Of a stretch of DNA of 64,000 nucleotides, positions 16,067-24,034 are shown piece by piece. Positions within the stretch are counted from its first letter, which is position 1. Every line of letters begins with the position of its first letter. The notes beneath the pieces were generated by a model. The model ran no database searches. It was not told the DNA's origin and saw only the letters and a program-made list of their open reading frames with translations. This DNA is from Paenibacillus arenilitoris (lineage in GTDB: Bacteria; Bacillota; Bacilli; Paenibacillales; Paenibacillaceae): assembly GCF_014705655.1 (NCBI RefSeq), contig NZ_JACXIY010000008.1, forward strand, positions 109,625-173,624, read 5' to 3'. The translations under genes were made by a program, and so were the position numbers.

Positions 16067-17935
16067 CTACCGTCCACGCTCGCTGCGGCGCGGAGCCGCG
16101 GACATTTCGTCCGGTCCGTCCGCCGCCTCCTTCTGCGGGAACTGCAGCTCGTAGAGCTGGGCGTATTTGCCCTGCTGCCGGAGCAGCGATTGATGCGTGC
16201 CGGATTCGATAATTTCGCCTTTGTCGAGCACATAGATGCGGTCGGCCTTCTGAATCGTGGACAGCCGGTGCGCGATGACGAGACAGGTGCGGCCCTCGAG
16301 CAAATAAGCGAGCGCGTCCTGGATGGATTTCTCCGATTCCGTGTCGAGCGAGGAGGTCGCTTCGTCCAGTATGATGAGGCGCGGGTTTTTCAATATCGCG
16401 CGGGCGATGGAGATGCGCTGCTTCTGCCCCCCGGACAGCTTCACGCCTCGCTCGCCGATCGGAGAGTCGTACCCTTGCGGGAACGACATAATGAAGTCGT
16501 GCGCGCTTGCCGCGCGGGCGGCGAAGACAACCTCCTCGTCCGTGGCATCCGGCTTGCCGTATACGATATTTTCACGGATTGTACCGTTCAAGAGCACGAT
16601 ATCCTGCGAGACAATGCCCATATTTCCGCGGAGCGACTTCAGCGTCACGCCGGTCAGCCGCTTGCCGTCGATGGAAACGGTGCCCTCCTGCGGGTCGTAG
16701 AACCGCGTCATCAGATGCGTGATCGTCGACTTGCCGGCGCCGGAGGAGCCGACGATGGCGGTAATCCGCCCCGCCTCGATCTCGAAATCGAAGTTCCGCA
16801 GCACCGGCAAGCCGCCGTGGTAAGCGAAGCCGACGTTATGGAAGGACACCCGTCCCTTAACGTCCGTCAGCTCTATCGCGTCCGGCGCGTCGGTTACCTG
16901 CGGCCGCGTGCCCAAAATATCGACGATCCGCTCGTAAGCGGCGGCCGACTGCTGGATCGTGTTGATCGTGCGGCTGAACCGGCGGATCGGGTTTTGCAGC
17001 AGCCGCAAATACGCCATGAACGCGACGATCGTGCCGATCGTCATTTTGCCGTCCATCGTATGCATCGCGCCGACGATCAGAACGGCGGCCAATCCGAGAA
17101 ATAGCATGAAGTCGATGAAGGGCTCGAAGGATGCACGGATTTTGACCGCGTTCAGGTTGGCGTCCATATTGGTCCGGCTGCGGACCGCGAAGCGATCCGC
17201 CTCGAACGCTTCGTTCGAGAAGGACTTGATCAGCCGGATCGAGGATAACGTATCCTGCAGATGGCTGCTCACCTCGGCGACCGTCTCCTGCACTTTCTTG
17301 AAGGCGGCGCGCATTCTTTTGCCGAAGAAGTGGGTCGTCGCGATCATGACGGGGAACGTCAGAAGGACGATGAGCGTAAGCTGCCAATTAATCCACAGCA
17401 TATAAGCCGCGACGGCGACGAAGGTGAACCAGTCGGTAACGAGCGACATCATGCCGGAAGACACGAGCTGCTGCAGCATGTTGACGTCGTTCGTCACCCG
17501 CGACATCAGATCCCCGGTCCTGTTGCGGTCGAAAAATTCGATATCCAGCTTCTGAATATGGCGGTACATCTCGCTCCGGATATCGTAGACGGCGCGCTGG
17601 CCGACCGACGCCATCAGCATGCTGCTCAGAAAATGGAAGACGCCGAGCAGGACCGCCGTGCCGAGGACGCCGGCGCCGATCCAAACCAATGCGCCGTAGC
17701 GTTTGTCCGGAATGATGACGTCGATCGTATATTGGGATAGCCTCGGAATGGCAAATTCGAGCAGCGAGACGGCGATCATGCAGAAGAACGCCGCCGCCAG
17801 CAGCAGCCAATGAGACCGCACGTGAAAAAACATCCGCTTGTACATCGCCCATATGCTGCCGGACTTCGGCTTCGCGGCAGGCTGCCCGTAGCGGCGGGCG
17901 CCCGGAGCGCCGGGCGAGAAGGTCGCTTTGGCCAT
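16067..17935 (-). CDS. ABC exporter (fused membrane and ATPase domains), PadR-controlled
   Basis: A 622-residue half-transporter. A cytoplasmic N-terminus is followed by six membrane helices (about residues 40-330) and an ATPase domain with Walker A GSSGAGKST (about 395), signature LSGGQ (about 498), Walker B LIILDEATSSLD (about 523) and H-loop AHRLST. It has the complete motif set, so it probably works as a homodimer, unlike the heterodimeric pair at 1-2259. The start ATG overlaps the stop of the PadR gene (TAATG), so the two are coupled. The C-terminal tail (about 25 residues) is Ala/Arg/Asp-rich and probably dispensable. Likely role: drug or lipid export induced through PadR. Confidence 0.9.
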   Translation of the reverse strand: MAKATFSPGAPGARRYGQPAAKPKSGSIWAMYKRMFFHVRSHWLLLAAAFFCMIAVSLLEFAIPRLSQYTIDVIIPDKRYGALVWIGAGVLGTAVLLGVFHFLSSMLMASVGQRAVYDIRSEMYRHIQKLDIEFFDRNRTGDLMSRVTNDVNMLQQLVSSGMMSLVTDWFTFVAVAAYMLWINWQLTLIVLLTFPVMIATTHFFGKRMRAAFKKVQETVAEVSSHLQDTLSSIRLIKSFSNEAFEADRFAVRSRTNMDANLNAVKIRASFEPFIDFMLFLGLAAVLIVGAMHTMDGKMTIGTIVAFMAYLRLLQNPIRRFSRTINTIQQSAAAYERIVDILGTRPQVTDAPDAIELTDVKGRVSFHNVGFAYHGGLPVLRNFDFEIEAGRITAIVGSSGAGKSTITHLMTRFYDPQEGTVSIDGKRLTGVTLKSLRGNMGIVSQDIVLLNGTIRENIVYGKPDATDEEVVFAARAASAHDFIMSFPQGYDSPIGERGVKLSGGQKQRISIARAILKNPRLIILDEATSSLDTESEKSIQDALAYLLEGRTCLVIAHRLSTIQKADRIYVLDKGEIIESGTHQSLLRQQGKYAQLYELQFPQKEAADGPDEMSAAPRRSERGR

Positions 17936-18543
17936 TACCCGCTCACTCCTTCCGGCGCGGCGGAACCGGGGCCGCCTGCCGCCAGAAGACGGCGGATTTG
18001 CTGCTGCTGGTCGCCCAGAAGGCGCTTCAGCCGGTCCGACAGCTCCTTGCTGGCGGACGTCTCGCGCTCCGCCCGCGTCACGAGCTGCACAAGCTCGATC
18101 GCTTCCTGCGACAGCCCGAGCTTCCTGCGGATCTTCTCGTAGCGGAACGCCTCCGCCTCAGGCGACGGGAGGCCGCCAGCGGCCGGATCGCGTCCCGATC
18201 TGTCCGGCAGGATCGTCAGAGCGGAGCGGCCTTGGTCCGTGATGGCATACGTTTTCTTGCCGCCGTCTTCCTCCCGCGAAGAGACGAAGCCCTGTTCCTC
18301 GAGCGTCTGGAGCGCCGGATAGATCGAGCCTGCGCTTGCCACGTAGAGGCCGCCCGAACGTTCCTCGAGCGCCTTCATCATCTGATAGCCGTGCATCGGC
18401 TCGCCTTCCAGCAGCCGGAGCAGGGCGATCTTCACGCCGCCGCGGCCGAAATACCGCTTCCCGCTGCCTCGTCTGCCGTCTGCGGAGGCGTCCGTTCTGT
18501 TATTTAGCTGATCCGTCTGCTCTTCCGTCGGTCCATTCGTCAT
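17935..18543 (-). CDS. PadR family transcriptional regulator
   Basis: A 202-residue PadR-type regulator. The winged helix runs from ALLRLLEGEPMHGYQMMKAL through SAGSIYPALQTLEEQGFVSS to the wing GGKKTYAITDQG (about residues 38-110), and a long C-terminal dimerisation helix follows. The N-terminal 35 residues are low-complexity and polar. The ATG at 18543 follows AAAAGAGGTGATT, which fixes the start over the TTG at 18549. It is co-transcribed and translationally coupled with the ABC exporter. Two identical 12-bp palindromes in its promoter are the expected operators. Confidence 0.9.
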   Translation of the reverse strand: MTNGPTEEQTDQLNNRTDASADGRRGSGKRYFGRGGVKIALLRLLEGEPMHGYQMMKALEERSGGLYVASAGSIYPALQTLEEQGFVSSREEDGGKKTYAITDQGRSALTILPDRSGRDPAAGGLPSPEAEAFRYEKIRRKLGLSQEAIELVQLVTRAERETSASKELSDRLKRLLGDQQQQIRRLLAAGGPGSAAPEGVSG

Positions 18544-18569
18544 AGGCAATCACCTCTTTTGTCTCGAAT

Positions 18570-18605
18570 ACGATATATCGTAATTATAAATTAACGATAT
18601 ATCGT
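18570..18605 (-). promoter_or_regulatory. Tandem PadR operators
   Basis: The perfect palindrome ACGATATATCGT occurs at 18570-18581 and 18594-18605, 24 bp centre to centre. One copy lies between the -35 and -10 and the other just downstream of the -10 of the PadR-ABC operon, an arrangement that fits repression. Confidence 0.78.
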
Positions 18606-18612
18606 ATTGCAA
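18583..18612 (-). promoter_or_regulatory. Promoter of the PadR-ABC operon
   Basis: On the minus strand, TTGCAA (18607-18612) and TATAAT (18583-18588) are separated by 18 bp. Transcription runs toward the PadR gene. Confidence 0.72.
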
Positions 18613-18684
18613 TCATCTTTTTGTTAAGTGCGCTAACTCGGGCGGGAACGGGCTGGCGAGCGGGGTGAGCTCTTCTAAAGCATT

Positions 18685-18703
18685 GACAATGATAATTATT
18701 ATT
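18685..18703 (+). promoter_or_regulatory. Fur box overlapping a TTGACA element
   Basis: GACAATGATAATTATTATT matches 16 of 19 positions of the classical Fur box. The -35-like TTGACA (18683-18688) overlaps it. The nearest downstream gene start on the plus strand is 217 bases away (asparaginase), and no iron gene is adjacent. I see nothing coding in 18704-18919. Confidence 0.6.
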
Positions 18704-18919
18704 ATTTACCTTGCATAAAAATAATTGCCGTTCACCGGAAGCGAGGCAGCCGGAATGGTCCGACCCGGCCGCTCTTCCGTATTAACCCGTGCGGGGAGGG
18801 CAACCCTGAATAGAGCGAGCGGCCCTTGACCGGGCTGCTTCCTCGCATTTACGATAAGGATATTCCTATAGATCCGTTTGCGGCGGCAAGATTCGGGAAG
18901 AAAGGCAGAGTGCGGATTC

Positions 18920-19978
18920 GTGAAGCAGCTTTTAATTCTATTTACCGGCGGTACGATCGGCAGCAGAAAGCAAGGAGCAGGCATCGACGTAAACGAGTCG
19001 GGCTCCTACGCGCTGATCGACGCCTACGACGAGAGCGCCATGCGGCGGGACGATATCGTTCTGCATACGGCGCAGCCATTGAATTTATTGAGCGAAAATA
19101 TTACGCCCGCCGATTACCGGACGCTGGCGGCGGCCATCCGGGACGTCGACCGGTCCAAGTACGACGGCGTGATCGTCACCCACGGCTCGGACACGCTCGC
19201 TTACGGCGCCGCGATGGTCAGCTATTTGTTCGCGGATACGCGGATGCCGATCGTGCTGACGGCGAGCAACTATCCCATAGCCGACGAGCGGAGCAACGGC
19301 CTGCGCAACTTCGCGAACGCGATCGATTACGCGGCGGACGAAGAGTTGCCCGGCGTATTTGCCGTCTACGAGAACGATCTCGGCGAGCCGCTCGTTTATT
19401 TGGGGACGAGAATGACGCAGGCGGTGTCGTTCACCGATCAATTCGGCAGCCCGTACGGCGTGCCATACGGGATGATGAAGGACCGCCGGTTCGAATGGCG
19501 GGACCATCCCGGCAATCCGAGTCCGGCGTCGCTTAGCCGGCGGCCGCCCGCCCAGCCGGATTGGAAGCCGGACACGCTGCGCATCGACGACGGCATCGTA
19601 TACATAAAGCCTTACCCGGGGTTGAACTATTCGTATTACGACTTCTCGGCCCGCCGGCCGAAGGCGGTGCTGCACGATCTGCATCACTCGGGCACCGCGT
19701 GCGCGGCGCCGGACGGCCCGTATTCGCTTCCGCGGTTCATCGAGCGCTGCCGCTCGCTCGGCATCGACTTCTACATTTGCCCGGTCAGGGATCGAACGGA
19801 CGCGCTGTATTCGTCCTCGCTCCGGCTGATCGAGGCGGGTGCCATCGTCATCGAGAAGATGTCGGCGGAGGCGGCCCTGATGAAGCTTATGCTGGCGCTC
19901 GGCTTGCATGACGATGCGGAGAAAGCGCGGCGGTTCGTTACGGGCGGAGCGCTGTTCTACGAAACCAACGAGGCTTAA
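18920..19978 (+). CDS. Asparaginase family protein (L-asparaginase-like amidohydrolase)
   Basis: A 352-residue protein beginning KQLLILFTGGTIGS after the start. Thr12 in TGGTIGS and the second active-site block THGSDTLAYGA (Thr87-Asp91-Thr92) are the two conserved motifs of bacterial L-asparaginases. Absence of a signal peptide suggests a cytoplasmic type I enzyme hydrolysing L-asparagine to aspartate and ammonia. The start is a GTG at 18920; the ribosome site GAAAGG is somewhat distant (14 bases), so a TTG at 18878 is the alternative. It stands alone, followed after 54 bases by a peroxiredoxin gene. Confidence 0.87.
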   Translation: MKQLLILFTGGTIGSRKQGAGIDVNESGSYALIDAYDESAMRRDDIVLHTAQPLNLLSENITPADYRTLAAAIRDVDRSKYDGVIVTHGSDTLAYGAAMVSYLFADTRMPIVLTASNYPIADERSNGLRNFANAIDYAADEELPGVFAVYENDLGEPLVYLGTRMTQAVSFTDQFGSPYGVPYGMMKDRRFEWRDHPGNPSPASLSRRPPAQPDWKPDTLRIDDGIVYIKPYPGLNYSYYDFSARRPKAVLHDLHHSGTACAAPDGPYSLPRFIERCRSLGIDFYICPVRDRTDALYSSSLRLIEAGAIVIEKMSAEAALMKLMLALGLHDDAEKARRFVTGGALFYETNEA

Positions 19979-20032
19979 AGCTGCAAGACGCCGTTCATTA
20001 ATCCAATCGAATAGGGAAAAGGGGAATTGACA

Positions 20033-20506
20033 ATGGGACAAACACCGATTCGCGTAGGGGACAAAGTGCCGAATTTCAAGCTGCAGGCTTCGAACGGGAA
20101 GGATGTGCAACTGGCCGATTATGCCGGCAAGAAGCTGGTCGTTTATTTTTACCCGAAGGACATGACCCCGGGCTGCACGGCGGAATCGTGCGATTTTCGC
20201 GATTTTAACGGGGAGTTCGCCGCCCATAACGCGGAGGTCGTCGGGATAAGCCCCGACGATCTGGCGTCGCACGAGCAGTTCGTCGGCATGCATTCGCTGC
20301 CGTTCCTGCTGCTGTCCGACACGGACCATGCCGTCTCCGAGCTGTTCGGCGTATGGAAGCTTCGCAGCCGCGACGGCGCGGAATTTATGGGCATCGAGCG
20401 TTCCACGTTCCTGATCGACGAGAGGGGCGCGCTCGCCCGGGAGTGGCGCTCTGTCGACGTAGACGGCCACGTGAAGGAAGTGCTCGAAGCGGTGAAGAGC
20501 GTCTGA
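20033..20506 (+). CDS. bcp: Thiol peroxidase, BCP/PrxQ-type peroxiredoxin
   Basis: A 157-residue peroxiredoxin of the BCP/PrxQ class. The peroxidatic cysteine is Cys48 in FYPKDMTPGCTAESCDF and a resolving cysteine is Cys53, the five-residue spacing typical of atypical two-Cys PrxQ. The active-site Arg would be in GIERSTFLID. It reduces H2O2 and alkyl hydroperoxides with thioredoxin as the usual electron donor. The ATG at 20033 follows GGGGAATTG; a TTG two codons earlier is in frame but unlikely. It is converged upon by the LTA-synthase-like gene, with a shared terminator between them. Confidence 0.92.
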   Translation: MGQTPIRVGDKVPNFKLQASNGKDVQLADYAGKKLVVYFYPKDMTPGCTAESCDFRDFNGEFAAHNAEVVGISPDDLASHEQFVGMHSLPFLLLSDTDHAVSELFGVWKLRSRDGAEFMGIERSTFLIDERGALAREWRSVDVDGHVKEVLEAVKSV

Positions 20507-20520
20507 CGGTCAAAAAAATA

Positions 20521-20565
20521 AAGGCTCGCCCGAGCGGCAAACGGTTGCCGCATCGGGTGAGCCTT
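20521..20565. terminator. Bidirectional terminator between peroxiredoxin and LTA synthase genes
   Basis: Outer stem AAGGCTCGCCCGA / TCGGGTGAGCCTT and inner CGGCAA/TTGCCG. On the minus strand it is followed by a run of seven T residues; on the plus strand by a weaker T-rich tail. Confidence 0.85.
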
Positions 20566-20567
20566 CT

Positions 20568-22442
20568 TTACTCTTCTTTCTCCTCTTTCTTCCAGCTAGG
20601 CAGCTGGCTGACGTAGCTGTCGGACAGATTCAGAAGCTCCAGCGCGCGCTGGTACTCGTCCTCGGTCGCTTCCTGCTCCGTTACGCCGTCGCCGGCGAGC
20701 GAATAATGCTTGCCGTCCTCGAAGCCGCTGCCGGACATGAACAGCTCCTTGCTGCTTAAGAACGAACCGGAAGGCAAATAATAACGCTGAGGCAGCACAT
20801 TGTACGTCTGGTTGAACAAATCCTGGCCGAAATGGATATGATCCTCGAGCGAGATGCCGAGCAGGTTGGCGATTGTCGGAAGCAGGTCGACTTGTCCGCC
20901 CAGCTGGTCGAATACTTTCGGCTCCGTCAGGCCGGCAGACGCCACGACGAGCGGAATGTTGATCATATCGGTGTAGCCGTATTCCCGGCCGTATATTTCG
21001 GCCATCAGCTCCTTGTCCTCGCGGTCCAGGGAGTAGATCGGCAGGCCGAGATGGTCGCCGTACAGCAGAATCAAGCTGTCGTCCCAGATACCGCGCGCCT
21101 TTAGATCTTCGATGAACACGCCGAGCGCGTAGTCCGCATAGTTCTGGGAGCGGATGTAATCGCCGACGAAGGTGTCTTCGTAACGCTCCGGCAGTGTCAT
21201 CTTGTATTTATTCTCCGGAATCGTGAACGGATGATGCGCCGTCATCGAAATAACGTGCGAATAGAACGGCTTGCCGGACTTGTGCATGCGGTCGAGCTCC
21301 TCCGCCGTCTTGGCGTACAGCCGCTCGTCCGAGGAACCGAAAAATATCGTATCGTCCGTGCCGAAAAACTTCTGATCGTAATAACGGTCGAAGCCGAGCC
21401 CCTTGTACAGCTCGCCGCGGTTCCAGAACTCGACGACGTTCGTATGGAAGGTCGTCGTGTCGTAGCCGTGCGCACTGAGCAGCTTCGGCAAGCTTGGCAG
21501 CTCCTTGTCCGCGTATTCCATCGTGGCCGCGCCGCGCGGCGGGATGTAGAACGACGTATTGACGACGAATTCCGCGTCGGACGTATTGCCTTGGCCGACC
21601 TGCTGGTAGAAGTGCTTGAAATAGTAGTTTTCGTTGACGAGCTTATTGATGTTCGGCGTAATTTCCTGCCCGTCGATTTTCAGGTTGACGAGGAAGTTTT
21701 GGAACGACTCCATCTGCAGGATGATGACGTTCTTCCCGGCCGCCTTCTGCCACAATTGAGGCTCGGCGGGCCGCTCGATCTTTTTGACCGAGTCGATTTT
21801 GTCCTGCGTGATCTGGTTCGGATCGACGTAGTCCACTTCTTTCTTGGAGAAGATCATGTACGCCTCGTAGTTGAGAATGCCCATTTGCTCCGCTTTGACG
21901 ATCTCGTTCATGCTGGCGCGGTTCGGCAAAATGTTGAACAGGCACAGGGCGACCGATACGCTGAACAGCGCGACGACCAGCCGCTTGCTCTCTTTCTTCG
22001 AGCCTTCCTTCTTCCAATTAAGAGCTTTCTTCGGCCGGAACAAAATAACGGCCATAATAATAATGTCGAGGAAGATAAGCAGGTAATACGGGTCCATGAG
22101 CGAGAACACGCTGTTCTTGACCGCGGTTACCTGATTCACCTGCTGCAGCGCCAAATAGGTTACGATGACGCCGTAGTACTTATAATACATAATGACGGCG
22201 AACAGAATCAGCGTCATGACCAGATTGGCTATCAAATAGCATAGCAGCTTGCGCTTGGAAGCGAACCACTCTATCAAACAATATACGATGAGAACGAACG
22301 GAATTTCTTTCAGAATAGTTGTCCAGGAAAACCCGTCCTCGAATATGACCATCCACGCCAAATAGCTCTTAAGCAGCATGATGAACGAGAAGAACAGGAT
22401 CGGCCTGGTGCCGAGCAGTCGTTTGGGAGTTAGGAACGTCAC
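20568..22442 (-). CDS. Lipoteichoic acid synthase family protein (LtaS-like)
   Basis: A 624-residue membrane enzyme with five N-terminal membrane helices (residues 10-170) and an extracellular sulfatase-type domain. The catalytic threonine is Thr287 in GNTSDAEF, the nucleophile of LtaS enzymes; VIILQMESFQ (Glu metal ligand) and LYGDHLG further mark the manganese site. It would polymerise glycerol phosphate from phosphatidylglycerol onto a lipid anchor. The start is a GTG at 22442, six bases behind GGAAGGCG. No anchor-glycolipid gene is adjacent, so whether it is the main LtaS or an LtaP/YqgS-type paralogue is open. Confidence 0.9.
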   Translation of the reverse strand: MTFLTPKRLLGTRPILFFSFIMLLKSYLAWMVIFEDGFSWTTILKEIPFVLIVYCLIEWFASKRKLLCYLIANLVMTLILFAVIMYYKYYGVIVTYLALQQVNQVTAVKNSVFSLMDPYYLLIFLDIIIMAVILFRPKKALNWKKEGSKKESKRLVVALFSVSVALCLFNILPNRASMNEIVKAEQMGILNYEAYMIFSKKEVDYVDPNQITQDKIDSVKKIERPAEPQLWQKAAGKNVIILQMESFQNFLVNLKIDGQEITPNINKLVNENYYFKHFYQQVGQGNTSDAEFVVNTSFYIPPRGAATMEYADKELPSLPKLLSAHGYDTTTFHTNVVEFWNRGELYKGLGFDRYYDQKFFGTDDTIFFGSSDERLYAKTAEELDRMHKSGKPFYSHVISMTAHHPFTIPENKYKMTLPERYEDTFVGDYIRSQNYADYALGVFIEDLKARGIWDDSLILLYGDHLGLPIYSLDREDKELMAEIYGREYGYTDMINIPLVVASAGLTEPKVFDQLGGQVDLLPTIANLLGISLEDHIHFGQDLFNQTYNVLPQRYYLPSGSFLSSKELFMSGSGFEDGKHYSLAGDGVTEQEATEDEYQRALELLNLSDSYVSQLPSWKKEEKEE

Positions 22443-22754
22443 ATGATCGCCTTCCTTTCACAGCAAAAACAGGCCGTCTAGTAGAGCCAGCCAGCCCGCC
22501 TGAAGTAATATATACGTACGCTGAAGTCATATCCATTATGCTCCGAATTGCAGGCCGTTGTCAAAAGGCAAAAGGCACCTTCAGGACCAGCGGGGCGGTA
22601 ACGCCGGTTTATTAGAATTATAAACTTTGGCGTCCCGATTGAAACATTGCGGCGGTTTTAGTAGTCTATTAATTAGTCCGATTTTGAGGGACGCCTGGCC
22701 TAGACCATAATCATGACATGAAATATATGTAAATACAATAGGTGGAGGACTCCC
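22443..22754. other. Gene-free divergent spacer between LtaS-like and VanY-like genes
   Basis: About 310 bases holding the divergent control regions of the flanking genes. I see AT-rich patches but no confident promoter, palindrome or small ORF with a ribosome site, apart from the RBS AGGTGGAGG of the VanY-like gene. Confidence 0.5.
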
Positions 22755-23723
22755 ATGAAAAAAAGAAGAAGAAGGTTTCTGCTATTCGTTATGGTGTGCG
22801 CGGCGATGGTGATCGGTTACGCCGTCGTGCAATCGAGCGGTTCGGAGACGATTCCGCCCAAGCAGTCGGCGGCGGATGGCGGAAGTAGCGCAACCGGCGG
22901 AGAGACGCAGGGCGAGCTGGGCTCGGGCGCCGCGGAGGAGGCTGCCGGAGGGAACGCGGGCGGCGAAGCGCCGGCCGGCGGATCCGAAGGGGACGAGCAG
23001 GCGGAAGCGCCGACGAACGGCGGCGAAGCCGGAAAGCCGGCGGACGAGCCTTCTTCGGGCGAAGGACAAGGACAAGGACAAGGACAAGGACAAGGGCAAC
23101 CCTCCACCGGTACGACGGAGGACGGCATCGCCGTCATCGCGGAGCCCGCGAGCATCGGCGTGCTGGTCAACAAGCAGAATAAGCTGCCGGAGGATTACAA
23201 TCCGACGGATTTGGTCTACCCGGACGTCCGGTTTATCTTCTCGGAGAAGACCGAGAAGCGCATGCTGCGCAAGGAAGCGGCGACCGCGCTGGAGAAAATG
23301 TTCGAATCAGCGGAAGGGGACGGCATTCTGCTTGCCGGCGTATCGGCGTACCGTTCCCACAGCACGCAGAAGTCGCTGTTCGAGCGTTACGTCAAGCGGG
23401 ACGGCCTGGTGAAAGCGAGAACGTACAGCGCATATCCCGGCACGAGCGAGCATGAGACGGGGCTCGCCATCGACGTCTCCGGCAGCGACGGCAAGTGCGC
23501 GGCGGACGACTGCTTCGCGGATACGGACGAGGCGGAATGGCTGGCTTCGCACGCGCATGAGTACGGCTTTATCATTCGTTACCCGGATGGCAAAGAGGAC
23601 ATTACGGGCTACCAATACGAGCCATGGCATATCCGGTATGTAGGCGAGGAGCTGGCCTCGGAGCTCGCGGAGAGCGGCGAGACGCTCGAAGAGTATTACG
23701 ACGCCGTTCCGGTTGCAAAATAA
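22755..23723 (+). CDS. D-alanyl-D-alanine carboxypeptidase, VanY family, membrane-anchored
   Basis: A 322-residue M15-type peptidase. The N-terminus KKRRRRF plus the hydrophobic LLFVMVCAAMVIGYAVV (residues 8-25) is an uncleaved anchor. Residues 28-125 are a Gly/Glu/Ala-rich linker with a Gly-Gln run. The catalytic domain (about 140-310) shows the zinc motif S-E-H-x-x-G-x-A-x-D (His233, Asp240) and EPWHIRYVG (Glu289, His292). It trims terminal D-Ala from peptidoglycan stem peptides on the outer face of the membrane. A GGTGGAGG site precedes the ATG. There is no VanR/VanS pair nearby, so a housekeeping role is more likely than glycopeptide resistance. Confidence 0.9.
   Translation: MKKRRRRFLLFVMVCAAMVIGYAVVQSSGSETIPPKQSAADGGSSATGGETQGELGSGAAEEAAGGNAGGEAPAGGSEGDEQAEAPTNGGEAGKPADEPSSGEGQGQGQGQGQGQPSTGTTEDGIAVIAEPASIGVLVNKQNKLPEDYNPTDLVYPDVRFIFSEKTEKRMLRKEAATALEKMFESAEGDGILLAGVSAYRSHSTQKSLFERYVKRDGLVKARTYSAYPGTSEHETGLAIDVSGSDGKCAADDCFADTDEAEWLASHAHEYGFIIRYPDGKEDITGYQYEPWHIRYVGEELASELAESGETLEEYYDAVPVAK
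23064..23099 (+). repeat. Hexanucleotide tandem repeat within the VanY-like gene
   Basis: Six units of GGACAA (the last is GGGCAA) encode a (Gly-Gln)6 run in the linker between membrane anchor and peptidase. The unit is a multiple of three, so slippage would lengthen or shorten the linker without a frameshift. Confidence 0.9.
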
Positions 23724-23736
23724 GACAAGCCATAGG

Positions 23737-23785
23737 GCAGCGCAAGCCAATTTAGATCGGTTCGGCGAAAAGCTTGCGCTGCTTT
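23737..23785 (+). terminator. Terminator after the VanY-like gene
   Basis: Perfect 11-bp stem GCAGCGCAAGC / GCTTGCGCTGC with a 24-base loop and TTTCTATT. Long loop, but well placed 14 bases after the stop. Confidence 0.7.
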
Positions 23786-23804
23786 CTATTGGTGAAGCCT
23801 TTCG

Positions 23805-23960
23805 TTACAGCTTTGGTTCGAACGTTTTGCAATCCGTCTCCTCGGAGTTGCTCGCTTGCTTGCCGCGGTTGCTCACGACATAGATGGAGGTAGCGGCGCA
23901 GAGATTGCCAGCCGCCCAGTATTTGCAGGAATTCACTTCGCACAATACGTCTTTAGCCAT
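23805..23960 (-). CDS. DUF1540 domain protein, 51 residues
   Basis: A 51-codon gene on the minus strand with the excellent ribosome site AAGGAGGTGAG 5 bases before its ATG. The product has the DUF1540 cysteine pattern: V-L-C-E-V-N-S-C-K-Y-W (Cys7, Cys12), then GNLCAA (Cys21) and TDCKTF (Cys44), suggesting a small metal-binding fold. DUF1540 proteins are short, common in spore-forming Firmicutes and of unknown function. It is divergent from the nucleoside hydrolase gene, with about 75 bases between the two starts, and the shared region contains a PadR-like palindrome. Confidence 0.88.
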   Translation of the reverse strand: MAKDVLCEVNSCKYWAAGNLCAATSIYVVSNRGKQASNSEETDCKTFEPKL

Positions 23961-23995
23961 TGGTTTCTCACCTCCTTGGCTTTAGGATAGACAAT

Positions 23996-24005
23996 CGATA
24001 TATCG
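23996..24005. promoter_or_regulatory. CGATATATCG palindrome resembling the PadR operator
   Basis: TCGATATATCGT here matches 11 of 12 positions of the tandem PadR operators at 18570-18605. It lies just upstream of TATACT (24009-24014), a possible -10 of the nucleoside hydrolase gene, and within the divergent region shared with the DUF1540 gene. Confidence 0.45.
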
Positions 24006-24034
24006 TTTTATACTTACGAAGGGATGGGTTAGCC

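Noticed and set aside
18706..18984. Minus-strand ORF beside the Fur box
   Set aside because: No start signal, no family, and it overlaps the asparaginase start; not an iron gene.
22876..23412. Plus-strand ORF overlapping the VanY-like gene with a Lys-Asp repeat
   Set aside because: It is the +1 frame of the GGACAA microsatellite and GC-rich linker; the VanY frame has all catalytic motifs.
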